The position numbers and the translations under genes are program-made. This document shows, piece by piece, positions 36,447 to 45,022 of a stretch of DNA of 64,000 nucleotides (position 1 is its first letter; each line of letters begins with the position of its first letter). The DNA comes from Acinetobacter bouvetii DSM 14964 = CIP 107468. Its GTDB lineage: Bacteria; Pseudomonadota; Gammaproteobacteria; Pseudomonadales; Moraxellaceae. The notes below the pieces were generated by a model that ran no database searches, was not told the origin of the DNA, and was given only the letters and a program-made list of their open reading frames with translations. The DNA lies in assembly GCF_000368865.1 (NCBI RefSeq), contig NZ_KB849726.1:27668-91667 (forward strand), written 5' to 3'.

Positions 36447-37631
36447 ATGATAAAAATACTGTCAGCTTTATTTTTAAGTTTAGCCTGCTCAATGGCAGGC
36501 TTAGCAGGGCAGCCAAAACTTGTTCCTCATCCAATACACTTGAAAAATGGAAAGCAATTTTCTTTCAATCTTCCGTCCAATTACGACATCATTCCTGCGG
36601 CTGAAGGCCTAAAACGGGTACGTTTTTTTGCTCAAGCGCCGGATGGCAGAATGTTTGTCACGGATATGCGTGATTTGTCCGACAACGAAAAAGGCAGTAT
36701 TTATATTCTGGATGAATGGAATGCAGAAACCGGAAAATTCGGCAAAATCATTCCTTATATGACGGGGTTGAAGAACCCAAATTCAGTGCAGTTTTATACA
36801 GATACCCAAGGGCAAGATTGGCTATATTTAGCTGAGACTCATCAGCTTACCCGGCGGAAATTTAGCCAAGGTGAAACTAAACCCGCGGCCAAAGCTGAAG
36901 TTTTAGCCACTTTTCCTGATTATGGCCTCAGTTATAAATATGGCGGCTGGCATCTTACACGGACCATTGCAGTAGGCGGAAACGGCAAGATTTATGTGTC
37001 CGTGGGTTCAAGCTGCAATGCGTGTGCCGAGAAAGAAAAAGTCCGTGCAGCTGTTTTAGAAATGAATCCTGATGGTTCGGAACAAAAGATCTACGCCACA
37101 GGCTTGCGTAATGCCGTCGGTTTGAAATGGATTGGAAAGTTTTTATTTGCGACCAATCAGGGGGCAGATCATTTAGGTAAAAGCAAACCTGATGAAACGT
37201 TTTATGCGCTGAAACGCGATGCCGATTATGGCTGGCCGTCCTGCTATTCATCCAATGGAAAAGTTTTGGCTGATCCTAAATTCAAACGTGCCTCAGGCTG
37301 TAAAAATGTGCCAGCTCCCTATGCCTATTTCCCATCCCATTCGTCAGCGCTCGGTTTTGATTATTTTGACCATCCAGACACAGATGACAGCATCAAAAAT
37401 TCTTTTTTAGTGGCTTTGCATGGTTCTACAGATGAAGCGATTGGGCATGGCTATAAAATTGCGATTATGCGCAAAGGGCAAAAACTTGAAACTTTTATGG
37501 ATGGTTTTCTAGCGGGTAAAAAAGTCAATGGACGTCCTGCAGATATTTACCGGATTGATGCAAACTCCTTTTATTTTTCGGATGATCGGGGTGGTGTAGT
37601 TTATTATGTGAGGAAGAAAGTGCCTTTCTAA
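36447..37631 (+). CDS. Soluble PQQ-type sugar dehydrogenase-like protein
   Basis: 394 residues from the ATG at 36447, which has GACGGA upstream and opens a signal peptide (MIKILSALFLSLACSMAGLAG). A six-bladed propeller of the glucose/sorbosone dehydrogenase type: RVRFFAQAPDGRMFVTD, GWHLTRTIAVGGNGKIYVSVGSSCNAC, EMNPDGSEQKIYATGLRNAVGLKW, DYGWPSCYS, then SALGFDYF. In this family PQQ and calcium bind within the central loops; His and Arg candidates (GGWHLTRT, GLRNAVG) are present. It may oxidise an unidentified sugar or aldose in the periplasm. The two cysteines in SCNACAE are unusual and could form a disulfide, consistent with the DsbC-like gene 220 bases downstream. Confidence 0.82.
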   Translation: MIKILSALFLSLACSMAGLAGQPKLVPHPIHLKNGKQFSFNLPSNYDIIPAAEGLKRVRFFAQAPDGRMFVTDMRDLSDNEKGSIYILDEWNAETGKFGKIIPYMTGLKNPNSVQFYTDTQGQDWLYLAETHQLTRRKFSQGETKPAAKAEVLATFPDYGLSYKYGGWHLTRTIAVGGNGKIYVSVGSSCNACAEKEKVRAAVLEMNPDGSEQKIYATGLRNAVGLKWIGKFLFATNQGADHLGKSKPDETFYALKRDADYGWPSCYSSNGKVLADPKFKRASGCKNVPAPYAYFPSHSSALGFDYFDHPDTDDSIKNSFLVALHGSTDEAIGHGYKIAIMRKGQKLETFMDGFLAGKKVNGRPADIYRIDANSFYFSDDRGGVVYYVRKKVPF

Positions 37632-37667
37632 TTTTTTGAGTTTTTCTAAAAATTCAGGAGAAAGAGC

Positions 37668-37781
37668 ATGACTGCAGATGCGAATAGTCAGGTGAAATTG
37701 AGTGGTATGAGATGCTGATCCATGGTTCTATTGAGCAGTTGTATTGTTATGTTTATTCCACTATTTATGTCTGGCATAAAT
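37668..37781 (+). pseudogene. Possible remnant of a small gene
   Basis: A strong ribosome site (AGGAG, seven bases) precedes ATG at 37668. The frame gives MTADANSQ and then shifts into another frame reading GEIEWYEMLIHGSIEQLYCY before a stop at 37781. Joined together these look protein-like, so this may be a truncated, frameshifted gene. Too short to assign. Confidence 0.25.
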
Positions 37782-37850
37782 AAAATTAAGAATTTATGTT
37801 CTCAAATTTTATAGGGCATTTCCCTTCAAAAACACCCTGTAAATTATGTA

Positions 37851-38585
37851 TTAATTTAATTGTACTTTTTTTGGGGTAATAAATTCTTCAAATTCTTCTT
37901 CAGTCTCAAGACCCGCCATTCGCTGCCCGAGTGAATTAAAAACAGTGGGGGTAATTGAGATATTCAGTTTTTTAGTCAAATCCATATTTTGATCAATTGG
38001 ATTGCTGCAATCAGTAGATTGCTGTTTTGGTTTTTTCTCCTCAATTAAATATTCTTTCCATACTTTTAAAGGTTCTTTAGAGCACCAGATTTTTTTTGCC
38101 GTTGTTAATGCGGTTGGGTGCAGGTGAGTTAATGCAAATGGAAAAGTGTAAATAGTCATATTATCCATTTCTTCGAAAGCGCTTTGGAATGCCTGGCAAG
38201 CAGGGCAGTCCGGATCTGCAAAAACATAAATGACATGTTTCCCATTTCCCTTTACTTCTTTAAAAGCTTGATTCAGCGGGAGTTGCTTGGGGTTTATTGC
38301 ATAGTGTTTTTGATAAATGGCATTTGTAATGTTCGATTGATTATTGATGTCTAAAATTTTTCCTTTAATCAAATATTTGCTTTTAGCGTCCATCATAAAT
38401 GTGCCCCGGGCATTCGATAAGGCATACAGTCCTTCAATTGGCGTCTTATCGATAAACTCAGGCTTTAATTCTCTAGGAAATTGTTGAGCAGCTTGATTTA
38501 TTTTGTCGAGATCATCTGCAAAGCTGACTGAACTGCCTAAAACAAGCCAAGTCAGGATTGGTGCTAAAATAGTTAATTTTTTCAT
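37851..38585 (-). CDS. DsbC-like thiol:disulfide interchange protein
   Basis: 244 residues. Signal peptide MKKLTILAPILTWLVLGSSVSFA, an N-terminal dimerisation-like region (PIEGLYALSNARGTFMMDAKSKYLIKGKILDI), and a thioredoxin fold with a C-P-A-C active site at 127-130 (VFADPDCPACQAF). The cis-proline segment SITPTVFNSLGQRMAG is near residue 213. Another cysteine pair (about 168 and 193) could be structural. It should isomerise or reduce disulfides in the periplasm. The gene is more AT-rich than average. DsbG is the alternative. Confidence 0.87.
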   Translation of the reverse strand: MKKLTILAPILTWLVLGSSVSFADDLDKINQAAQQFPRELKPEFIDKTPIEGLYALSNARGTFMMDAKSKYLIKGKILDINNQSNITNAIYQKHYAINPKQLPLNQAFKEVKGNGKHVIYVFADPDCPACQAFQSAFEEMDNMTIYTFPFALTHLHPTALTTAKKIWCSKEPLKVWKEYLIEEKKPKQQSTDCSNPIDQNMDLTKKLNISITPTVFNSLGQRMAGLETEEEFEEFITPKKVQLN

Positions 38586-38666
38586 AATGTTTAATTGTTG
38601 ATATTTTTATAAATATTTACAGAGTTGATGACAAAGTACAAGCTACATTGAAAGGATCTAGTCATT

Positions 38667-38691
38667 AAAAAAGCCCCTAAACCTAGAGGCT
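38667..38691 (-). terminator. Terminator after ygfZ
   Basis: AGCCCCTA and TAGAGGCT arms (one C-A mismatch) with an A6 run on the left, giving a U-tract on the minus strand. Confidence 0.65.
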
Positions 38692-38722
38692 AATCTATCA
38701 CAACAGTCTAAAAATTATAGAC

Positions 38723-39445
38723 TTAAGCAGGTCGAGCCACATCACCGCTCAAATATTCAGGCATTGCTAAAACAGTCACGCCTAGTTCTTCTAAAGCGTC
38801 AGGACGGGCAACCGCAAGTGCAATAAAACCGCCCTCAAAAGCCGCGCTATTCACCACTTGAACGCCTTTATTCAACTGCTCACCCAAAGCAGGCACATCG
38901 CCTGAACCTTGAATGGCATGCAGCCATGCTTTCGGTTTGGCTTTAAACCATAAACGCGCAATCACTTCCTGACCCAAATAGCAGCCTTTGTCATAGTGAA
39001 CGCCTTCACGCTGATGCAGGCGCAGTTCTTGCGGCTGGAACATGCCTTCAGTTTTTTGGCTGATGAATGCTTGACCGTTTTGAATGGCAGACACTTCCCA
39101 AGCGGTAATATCAGTGATTTCTGCTGAAAAAGCAGTCGTATCGTCAAGCAGTGCCGGGAAAACTGAACCCGCGGGTTCAAGCTTCATTTTAGAGAACGCG
39201 CCGTACTTTTTAATGTGCTTGGAAAACTCATCGGCCTGATCGGCAGTAGTGACAATTTCAAAATGTTCTGGATTGACCTTTTTTAACCACAAACCGAAGT
39301 GAATGCGGCCTTTCAGGTCACAAATTGCGGTATAGCGCGTGGTATTTTCAGCCAATGCTTCGGTATTTAAAGTGACTTGTCCCTGCAGGAATTTTTGCGC
39401 ATCTGCACCGATTAAAGTGAATGAGGAGAAGGCTAAATCGCTCAT
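38723..39445 (-). CDS. ygfZ: Folate-binding protein YgfZ (Fe-S cluster maintenance)
   Basis: 240 residues, a short YgfZ/GcvT-like protein. The family signature K-G-C-Y-x-G-Q-E occupies residues 153-160 (DKGCYLGQEVIARL), including Cys155. It binds tetrahydrofolate and supports repair or assembly of iron-sulfur clusters in enzymes such as MiaB. It begins SDLAFSSFTLIGADAQKFLQGQVT, as the family does. It is next to acnD, an Fe-S enzyme, but on the opposite strand. Confidence 0.93.
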   Translation of the reverse strand: MSDLAFSSFTLIGADAQKFLQGQVTLNTEALAENTTRYTAICDLKGRIHFGLWLKKVNPEHFEIVTTADQADEFSKHIKKYGAFSKMKLEPAGSVFPALLDDTTAFSAEITDITAWEVSAIQNGQAFISQKTEGMFQPQELRLHQREGVHYDKGCYLGQEVIARLWFKAKPKAWLHAIQGSGDVPALGEQLNKGVQVVNSAAFEGGFIALAVARPDALEELGVTVLAMPEYLSGDVARPA

Positions 39446-39588
39446 GAATTGCTCGCTTATCTATCATCTAATACTAAAGAATTAGGCCTATTTTCCGCTA
39501 TTTTTCAAAAAAAATCATATTTAGAGCAAATATCCCAAAGTTAATGTAACCAAATATTTCAAAACCCCCTATTTTTATATCTAAGCTT

Positions 39589-39690
39589 ATGAAATTTAAA
39601 CGATTTGGGAAATGGCTTTTCGGCAGTGTAGTATTCAGAGCATTAGACATGCAGAACAAAATGATGCAAGAGGCACAGCGCAATGAATAA
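39589..39690 (+). CDS. Possible 33-residue ORF overlapping the acnD start
   Basis: Opens with MKFKRFGKWLFGSVVF and ends QEAQRNE, overlapping the acnD start by eight bases (ATGAATAA). The composition (basic amphipathic N-terminus, then acidic/polar) is protein-like and the overlap would allow translational coupling. The ribosome site is weak (AAG near 39583). It could be a leader peptide, a remnant of a lost gene, or chance. Confidence 0.35.
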   Translation: MKFKRFGKWLFGSVVFRALDMQNKMMQEAQRNE

Positions 39691-42301
39691 CAACTACCGT
39701 AAACCCCTGTCAGGCACCCAGCTCGAATACTTCGATGTGCGTCAAGCCGTAGAAGACATCCAGCCAGGCGCATACGCAAAACTTCCTTACACCTCAAAAG
39801 TATTGGCTGAACAATTGGTGCGCCGCTGTGATCCAGCCATCCTCGAACAGTCTTTAAAAGAATTGATTAACCGCAAGCAAGACCACGATTTCCCTTGGTA
39901 TCCTGCACGTGTAGTGTGCCATGACATCTTGGGGCAAACAGCGCTCGTTGACCTTGCCGGTTTGCGTGATGCGATTGCCGACCAAGGCGGTGATCCATCG
40001 AAAGTCAATCCAGTGGTGCCAACGCAGCTGATTGTCGACCATTCTCTTGCTGTCGAGTTTGGCGGTTATGACCCAGATGCCTTCGAGAAAAACCGCGCCA
40101 TTGAAGACCGCCGCAATGAAGACCGTTTCCACTTCATCGAATGGACCAAAACAGCCTTTGAAAATGTCGATGTGATCCCTGCAGGCAACGGCATCATGCA
40201 TCAAATCAATTTGGAGAAAATGTCTCCAGTGATTCAAAACCGTGGCGGCATTGCATTCCCGGATACCTGTGTAGGCACAGACTCACATACACCGCATACT
40301 GATGCTTTAGGCGTGATTTCGATTGGTGTCGGCGGTTTAGAGGCTGAAAACGTGATGCTGGGCCGTGCATCTTGGATGCGTCTTCCAGACATCATCGGTG
40401 TGGAGTTTGTGGGACAGCGCCAAGCGGGCATTACCGCAACAGATATCGTTTTGGCATTGACTGAATTCTTGCGTAAAGAGCGCGTAGTGGGTGCATACCT
40501 CGAATTCTTCGGTGAAGGCGCAGACAGCATGTCGGTAGGGGATCGCGCGACGATTTCCAACATGACGCCTGAATACGGCGCAACGGCGGCCATGTTCTAC
40601 ATTGACCAAAACACCATTGATTATTTAACCCTGACCGGCCGTGAAGCGGATCAGGTGAAACTGGTTGAACGCTATGCCAAAGAGATCGGTCTTTGGGCAT
40701 CTGACATGACTCAAGCGGAATATCCGCGTGTATTGCGCTTCGATTTATCAACAGTGACGCGCAACATTGCAGGGCCATCCAACCCGCATGCGCGTGTATC
40801 AACGGCTGATCTAAAAGCCAAAGGCATTGCTGGCAACTTAGACGCGGCACTTGCGCAAGAAGCGGAAGGCCTAATGCCAGATGGCGCCATCATCATTGCA
40901 GCCATTACTTCTTGCACCAATACCTCTAACCCGCGCAATACTGTGGCAGCAGGCTTGCTGGCGCGTAAGGCGAATGAGCTTGGCCTAGTGCGCAAGCCAT
41001 GGGTGAAAACGTCATTTGCACCGGGTTCTAAAGCGGCAGCGCTGTATTTGGAAGAGGCAGGGGTACTGCATGATTTAGAAAAACTCGGCTTTGGCATCGT
41101 GGCGTATGCATGTACCACTTGTAACGGGATGTCAGGCGCGCTAGATCCAAAAATTCAGCAAGAAATCATTGACCGTGACCTGTATGCAACTGCTGTGCTT
41201 TCAGGCAACCGCAATTTTGATGGCCGTATCCATCCTTATGCAAAACAAGCGTTCTTGGCCTCGCCTCCGCTGGTTGTGGCCTATGCGATTGCAGGAACCA
41301 TTCGTTTTGACATTGAAACAGATGCATTGGGCAATGACAAAGACGGTAACCCTATTTACCTGAAAGACATTTGGCCGTCTGATGAAGAAATTGATGCTTT
41401 GGTGAAAGTTGCGGTTAAGCCAGAACAGTTCAAAAAAATCTACATTCCAATGTTTGATTTGGGCGTGAATGAAAAAGCTGCGAGTCCGCTGTACGACTGG
41501 CGCCCGAAAAGTACCTATATCCGCCGTCCGCCGTACTGGGAAGGGGCTTTGGCAGCACCGCGCACTTTAGCAAACATGCGTCCGCTGGCGATCTTGGGCG
41601 ACAACATCACCACAGATCATTTGTCACCTTCGAATGCGATTGTGTTAGACAGCGCTTCAGGTGAATATCTGAAAAAAATGGGCGTGCCTGAAGAAGACTT
41701 CAACTCTTACGCAACACACCGCGGTGACCACTTGACCACACAGCGTGCGACATTTGCCAACCCGAAACTGTTCAATGAAATGGTGGTTCGCGCGGATGGT
41801 ACGGTCAAGCAGGGGTCTAAGGCGCGTGTTGAGCCTGAGGGCGAAGTGATGCGCATGTGGGAAGCGATTGAAACTTATATGAACCGCAAGCAGCCGCTGA
41901 TCATCATTGCCGGTAAAGACTATGGTCAGGGTTCAAGCCGTGACTGGGCTGCTAAAGGTGTGCGCCTTGCAGGTGTGGAAGCGATTGTGGCGGAAGGTTT
42001 TGAACGTATTCACCGTACCAACTTAGTGGGTATGGGCGTGCTGCCGCTTGAGTTTAAAGCAGGCACTGACCGTAAAACTTTAGGTTTAGATGGTACTGAG
42101 CTGTATAGCGTGATTGGCAATATTGCGCCGCGTTCGACTTTAACTTTAGTGATTGAGCGTGCGACGGAAGACGGTAAAAGTGAAATCGTTGAAGTGCCTG
42201 TAACCTGCCGCCTAGATACGGAAGAAGAAGTGTCTGTGTATGAAGCGGGTGGTGTGTTGCAGCGTTTTGCGCAGGATTTCTTGGAAGGGAATGTGGCTTA
42301 A
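39683..42301 (+). CDS. acnD: Fe/S-dependent 2-methylisocitrate dehydratase / aconitase family
   Basis: 872 residues. It opens YRKPLSGTQLEYFDVRQAVEDIQPGAYAKLPYTSKVLAEQLVRRCDP, which distinguishes AcnD from AcnA. The Fe-S ligand cysteines are in ITSCTNTSNP and YACTTCNGMSG. The swivel domain ends with GKDYGQGSSRDWAAKG and the NLVGMGVLPLEF segment. In the 2-methylcitrate cycle AcnD with PrpF dehydrates 2-methylcitrate. Here neither prpB, prpC nor prpF is adjacent, so the gene is separated from the usual cluster. Start ATG follows AAGAGGCACAGCGCA. Confidence 0.92.
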   Translation: MNNNYRKPLSGTQLEYFDVRQAVEDIQPGAYAKLPYTSKVLAEQLVRRCDPAILEQSLKELINRKQDHDFPWYPARVVCHDILGQTALVDLAGLRDAIADQGGDPSKVNPVVPTQLIVDHSLAVEFGGYDPDAFEKNRAIEDRRNEDRFHFIEWTKTAFENVDVIPAGNGIMHQINLEKMSPVIQNRGGIAFPDTCVGTDSHTPHTDALGVISIGVGGLEAENVMLGRASWMRLPDIIGVEFVGQRQAGITATDIVLALTEFLRKERVVGAYLEFFGEGADSMSVGDRATISNMTPEYGATAAMFYIDQNTIDYLTLTGREADQVKLVERYAKEIGLWASDMTQAEYPRVLRFDLSTVTRNIAGPSNPHARVSTADLKAKGIAGNLDAALAQEAEGLMPDGAIIIAAITSCTNTSNPRNTVAAGLLARKANELGLVRKPWVKTSFAPGSKAAALYLEEAGVLHDLEKLGFGIVAYACTTCNGMSGALDPKIQQEIIDRDLYATAVLSGNRNFDGRIHPYAKQAFLASPPLVVAYAIAGTIRFDIETDALGNDKDGNPIYLKDIWPSDEEIDALVKVAVKPEQFKKIYIPMFDLGVNEKAASPLYDWRPKSTYIRRPPYWEGALAAPRTLANMRPLAILGDNITTDHLSPSNAIVLDSASGEYLKKMGVPEEDFNSYATHRGDHLTTQRATFANPKLFNEMVVRADGTVKQGSKARVEPEGEVMRMWEAIETYMNRKQPLIIIAGKDYGQGSSRDWAAKGVRLAGVEAIVAEGFERIHRTNLVGMGVLPLEFKAGTDRKTLGLDGTELYSVIGNIAPRSTLTLVIERATEDGKSEIVEVPVTCRLDTEEEVSVYEAGGVLQRFAQDFLEGNVA

Positions 42302-42335
42302 GACTTTAAGCTGAAAGTGATTGATTTTATTTGAT

Positions 42336-42364
42336 AAAAACCCTACTGTTAAGTGGGGTTTTTT
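42336..42364 (+). terminator. acnD terminator
   Basis: CCCTACT-GTTA-AGTGGGG (one T-G pair) between A5 and T6 runs. Confidence 0.8.
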
Positions 42365-42392
42365 AAATATATATAAGGTTAAATGAATAAAA

Positions 42393-43994
42393 GTGTCTGA
42401 ATTAAAAAAATTAAGTCTTCCAAATATTGATGCGCAAATTGTAGAGATTGAGTCAACTCAGAGTATTTTATTTATTGGAGCAAATGGATCAGGAAAGACT
42501 AGATTAGGTAGTTGGGTTGAATTAGATTCTCCTCAAAATCAGATTGTGCACAGAATCTCAGCACAAAAATCCTTAACTTTTCCTGATTCAACAACGTCAC
42601 AATCAATAGATCTAGCTGAGAAAGACTTACTTTGGGGACATCCACAATGGGGTGTTAGTAATAAGCGAAATAAATGGAGTAACAAGCCGGCTACGACATT
42701 TCAAAATGACTTTCAAAAATTGATGGTTTATTTATTTTCTGATGAAACGGAAGAAAATGCTAAATTTAAAAGAGCATGTCGAGATTCTAAAGAAAGACTT
42801 GATCCACCATTAACTAAGATTGATCAATTAAAAAATCTCTGGGAAAGGATTTTACCACATAGGGAACTTATTATTGGTGGTTTAAAAATACAAACGTGCC
42901 CTAAAGGACAATTTAACAAAGCTTATAATTCTTCAGAAATGAGTGATGGCGAACGAGTTATATTTTATTTAATTGGACAGTGTTTAGCAGCACCAAAAAA
43001 TGGAATTCTTGTTATTGATGAACCTGAAATTCATTTGCATAAATCTGTGCAAATTCCATTATGGAATGAGATAGAAAAATTACGAAGCGATTGCTTGTTC
43101 GTCTATTTAACTCATGACGTAGACTTTGCATCTGCAAAAGAAAATGCAAAAAAAGTGTGGCTTAAGAAGTTTGATGGTCAAAATTGGGATTGGGAAGAAA
43201 TATCTGAAGATCAAAGCCTACCAAATGAGATGCTATTGGAGATTCTAGGAAGTAGAAAACCAATAGTTTTTGTAGAAGGGGAAAATGGCAGTTTTGATGT
43301 TAGTTTGTATAGGGAAATCCTTTCAGATTTTTTAGTAATACCACGTGGTAGCTGCACTCAAGTGATCCAATCTGTTAAGGCTCTAAAAGCTAATTCTCAA
43401 TTACATCATTTAGATATTTATGGAATTATTGATCGAGACAGAAGACCTCAGCATGAAATTAATAAGTTGGAGCAAGATTCTATTTATGTGTTGAATGTTG
43501 CTGAAGTAGAAAATCTGTTTTGCACACAAGAAGTATTGGAAATAGTCAGTAACCGTCTAGGTCGAGAGGCTCATCAGGATTTCCAAAATATATCTGATAC
43601 CATTTTTTCTAGATTGAGTGGAGAAATTGAAACTCAAGTTGCTTTACGAGTGAATGATGAAATCAAATTTTTACTTCAAATGTTCGATACAAGCAAAAGA
43701 AAAGAAGCTGAAATTCAGAGTAGCTTAAATGATGTTGTAAGTAAAATTGATGTTAATAAGCTTTATTCAGAAAACAAACAGCTATTGCAAGATATCCTTC
43801 AACAAAGGAATTATTCTGATTTATTAGCAGTTTATAATCGTAAATCTTTAGCTTCTCAGATTAGTCCTGCTTTAGGGCTGCTAAATGGAAGCTTACCGGA
43901 AACTGTGGTGAGGTTATCCAAATTGGATTGTGGAGAGGTAATAAAAAATGCGTTAAAACCATATTTTGGTAATTTCCAACAATATATCAATTAA
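42393..43994 (+). CDS. AAA/ABC-type ATPase with C-terminal DUF4435 (Toprim-like) domain
   Basis: 533 residues. Walker A GANGSGKT at 29-36, ABC signature MSDGERV at 183-189, Walker B ILVIDEPE at 205-212 with catalytic glutamate, and switch THD at 240-242. From about 290, FVEGENGSFDVSLYREI and the GIIDRDRR motif (Asp347, Asp349) match DUF4435, a domain resembling the Toprim fold of OLD nucleases with an E...DxD metal site. Such ATPase-nuclease fusions are frequent in anti-phage loci (known of relatives such as OLD/Gabija-type ATPases; function here is inferred). The gene is much more AT-rich than its neighbours and stands alone after the acnD terminator. The GTG start has no ribosome site; see the note on ATG 42383. 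Confidence 0.85.
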   Translation: MSELKKLSLPNIDAQIVEIESTQSILFIGANGSGKTRLGSWVELDSPQNQIVHRISAQKSLTFPDSTTSQSIDLAEKDLLWGHPQWGVSNKRNKWSNKPATTFQNDFQKLMVYLFSDETEENAKFKRACRDSKERLDPPLTKIDQLKNLWERILPHRELIIGGLKIQTCPKGQFNKAYNSSEMSDGERVIFYLIGQCLAAPKNGILVIDEPEIHLHKSVQIPLWNEIEKLRSDCLFVYLTHDVDFASAKENAKKVWLKKFDGQNWDWEEISEDQSLPNEMLLEILGSRKPIVFVEGENGSFDVSLYREILSDFLVIPRGSCTQVIQSVKALKANSQLHHLDIYGIIDRDRRPQHEINKLEQDSIYVLNVAEVENLFCTQEVLEIVSNRLGREAHQDFQNISDTIFSRLSGEIETQVALRVNDEIKFLLQMFDTSKRKEAEIQSSLNDVVSKIDVNKLYSENKQLLQDILQQRNYSDLLAVYNRKSLASQISPALGLLNGSLPETVVRLSKLDCGEVIKNALKPYFGNFQQYIN

Positions 43995-44108
43995 TGACCA
44001 TATATACTTCGCCCAACTGCCACTATCAATTGTTGAAATGATCAATAGACAATCATCATAAGAGGGTTATACTGGTTCTACCATTTCTAAAACACATGGA
44101 GAACAAAA

Positions 44109-44243
44109 ATGGTTACTGCAGGCTCTATCCCTGGAACAGGCTTCTATTTTTGTGTTCAGTGCGGCAAACGCACATACTTAGAAATTGGTACAGACCGTTT
44201 ACCCCCGTGTACCAAATGCCATGGCACTGAATTTAAAAAATAA
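44109..44243 (+). CDS. 44-residue zinc-ribbon protein
   Basis: A short gene with a clear ribosome site (GGAG, seven bases, ATG). The protein has four cysteines as CVQC (15/18) and CTKC (34/37), a classical zinc ribbon, and the end GTEFKK. Similar short ribbons are conserved in Acinetobacter and relatives as I recall, but the function is unknown. It has its own terminator, so it is a free-standing transcript. Confidence 0.85.
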   Translation: MVTAGSIPGTGFYFCVQCGKRTYLEIGTDRLPPCTKCHGTEFKK

Positions 44244-44290
44244 ATTTGTCAAAGCAATATATTTAAAACAGATAACCCTGTTTTAAACAT

Positions 44291-44317
44291 AAGCCCCGTC
44301 ACAAGATGGGGCTTTTT
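44291..44317 (+). terminator. Terminator after the zinc-ribbon gene
   Basis: AGCCCCGTC-ACAA-GATGGGGCT (one G-T pair) followed by T4. Confidence 0.8.
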
Positions 44318-44400
44318 ATTGCCTTCTGCGCATGCTGTAATAAAAATAAGCAGTAAAGTCATAAGATAACAAAAGCATCAAAAGGCAGGGGGGATACATC

Positions 44401-44979
44401 ATGGAAACAATCTTAGGGCTCTGTATTGGCATTGGCTTAAGCGCTGCCTGCAGCTTTCGTGTCTTTGTCCCACTCTTGGTCATGAGCATGGCATCACTTA
44501 TGGGCTGGTTTGAACCGATGAAAGGCTTTGAATGGCTGGCCATGCCATCGGTCTGCATTGCATTAGGCTTTGCGACATTGTGTGAAATTACCGCTTACTA
44601 TATTCCTTGGGTAGACCATGCCCTAGACACCATTGCGACGCCAGCCGCGATGGTCGCAGGAACACTCACCACGATGGCCGTCAGCAGCGGGGAAATGTCG
44701 CAGTTTGCCAGCTGGGCGGCAGCCATCATTGTCGGCGGCGGTACGGCAACGGCAGTGCAAATGAGTACCGTTGCCGTGCGTGGATTATCTACCGCAACCA
44801 CAGGAGGAATTGCAAATCCAGTGGTTTCTACAGGGGAATGGATCAGCGCATTTTTACTGTCTATTTTATCGCTGATTGTCCCGGTGCTGGTGGTAATTGT
44901 GGTTTTAATCATGGTGGTGTGGGCCGTGCGCTGGCTTAGACGCAAGAAGCAAGAAAGCATCAGCCGTTCTACAGTCTAA
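44401..44979 (+). CDS. DUF4126 integral membrane protein
   Basis: 192 residues with five or so transmembrane segments: ILGLCIGIGLSAACSFRVFVPLLVMSMASL, a central GTATAVQMSTVAVRGLSTATTGG, NPVVSTGEW, and a C-terminal helix IVPVLVVIVVLIMVVWAVRWL with a positive tail. This matches DUF4126. Function unknown. Ribosome site GGGGGGATACATC. Confidence 0.88.
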   Translation: METILGLCIGIGLSAACSFRVFVPLLVMSMASLMGWFEPMKGFEWLAMPSVCIALGFATLCEITAYYIPWVDHALDTIATPAAMVAGTLTTMAVSSGEMSQFASWAAAIIVGGGTATAVQMSTVAVRGLSTATTGGIANPVVSTGEWISAFLLSILSLIVPVLVVIVVLIMVVWAVRWLRRKKQESISRSTV

Positions 44980-45022
44980 AGCGCCATTTCAGGCTTAAGT
45001 ATTTATTTCAACAGGGATGACG

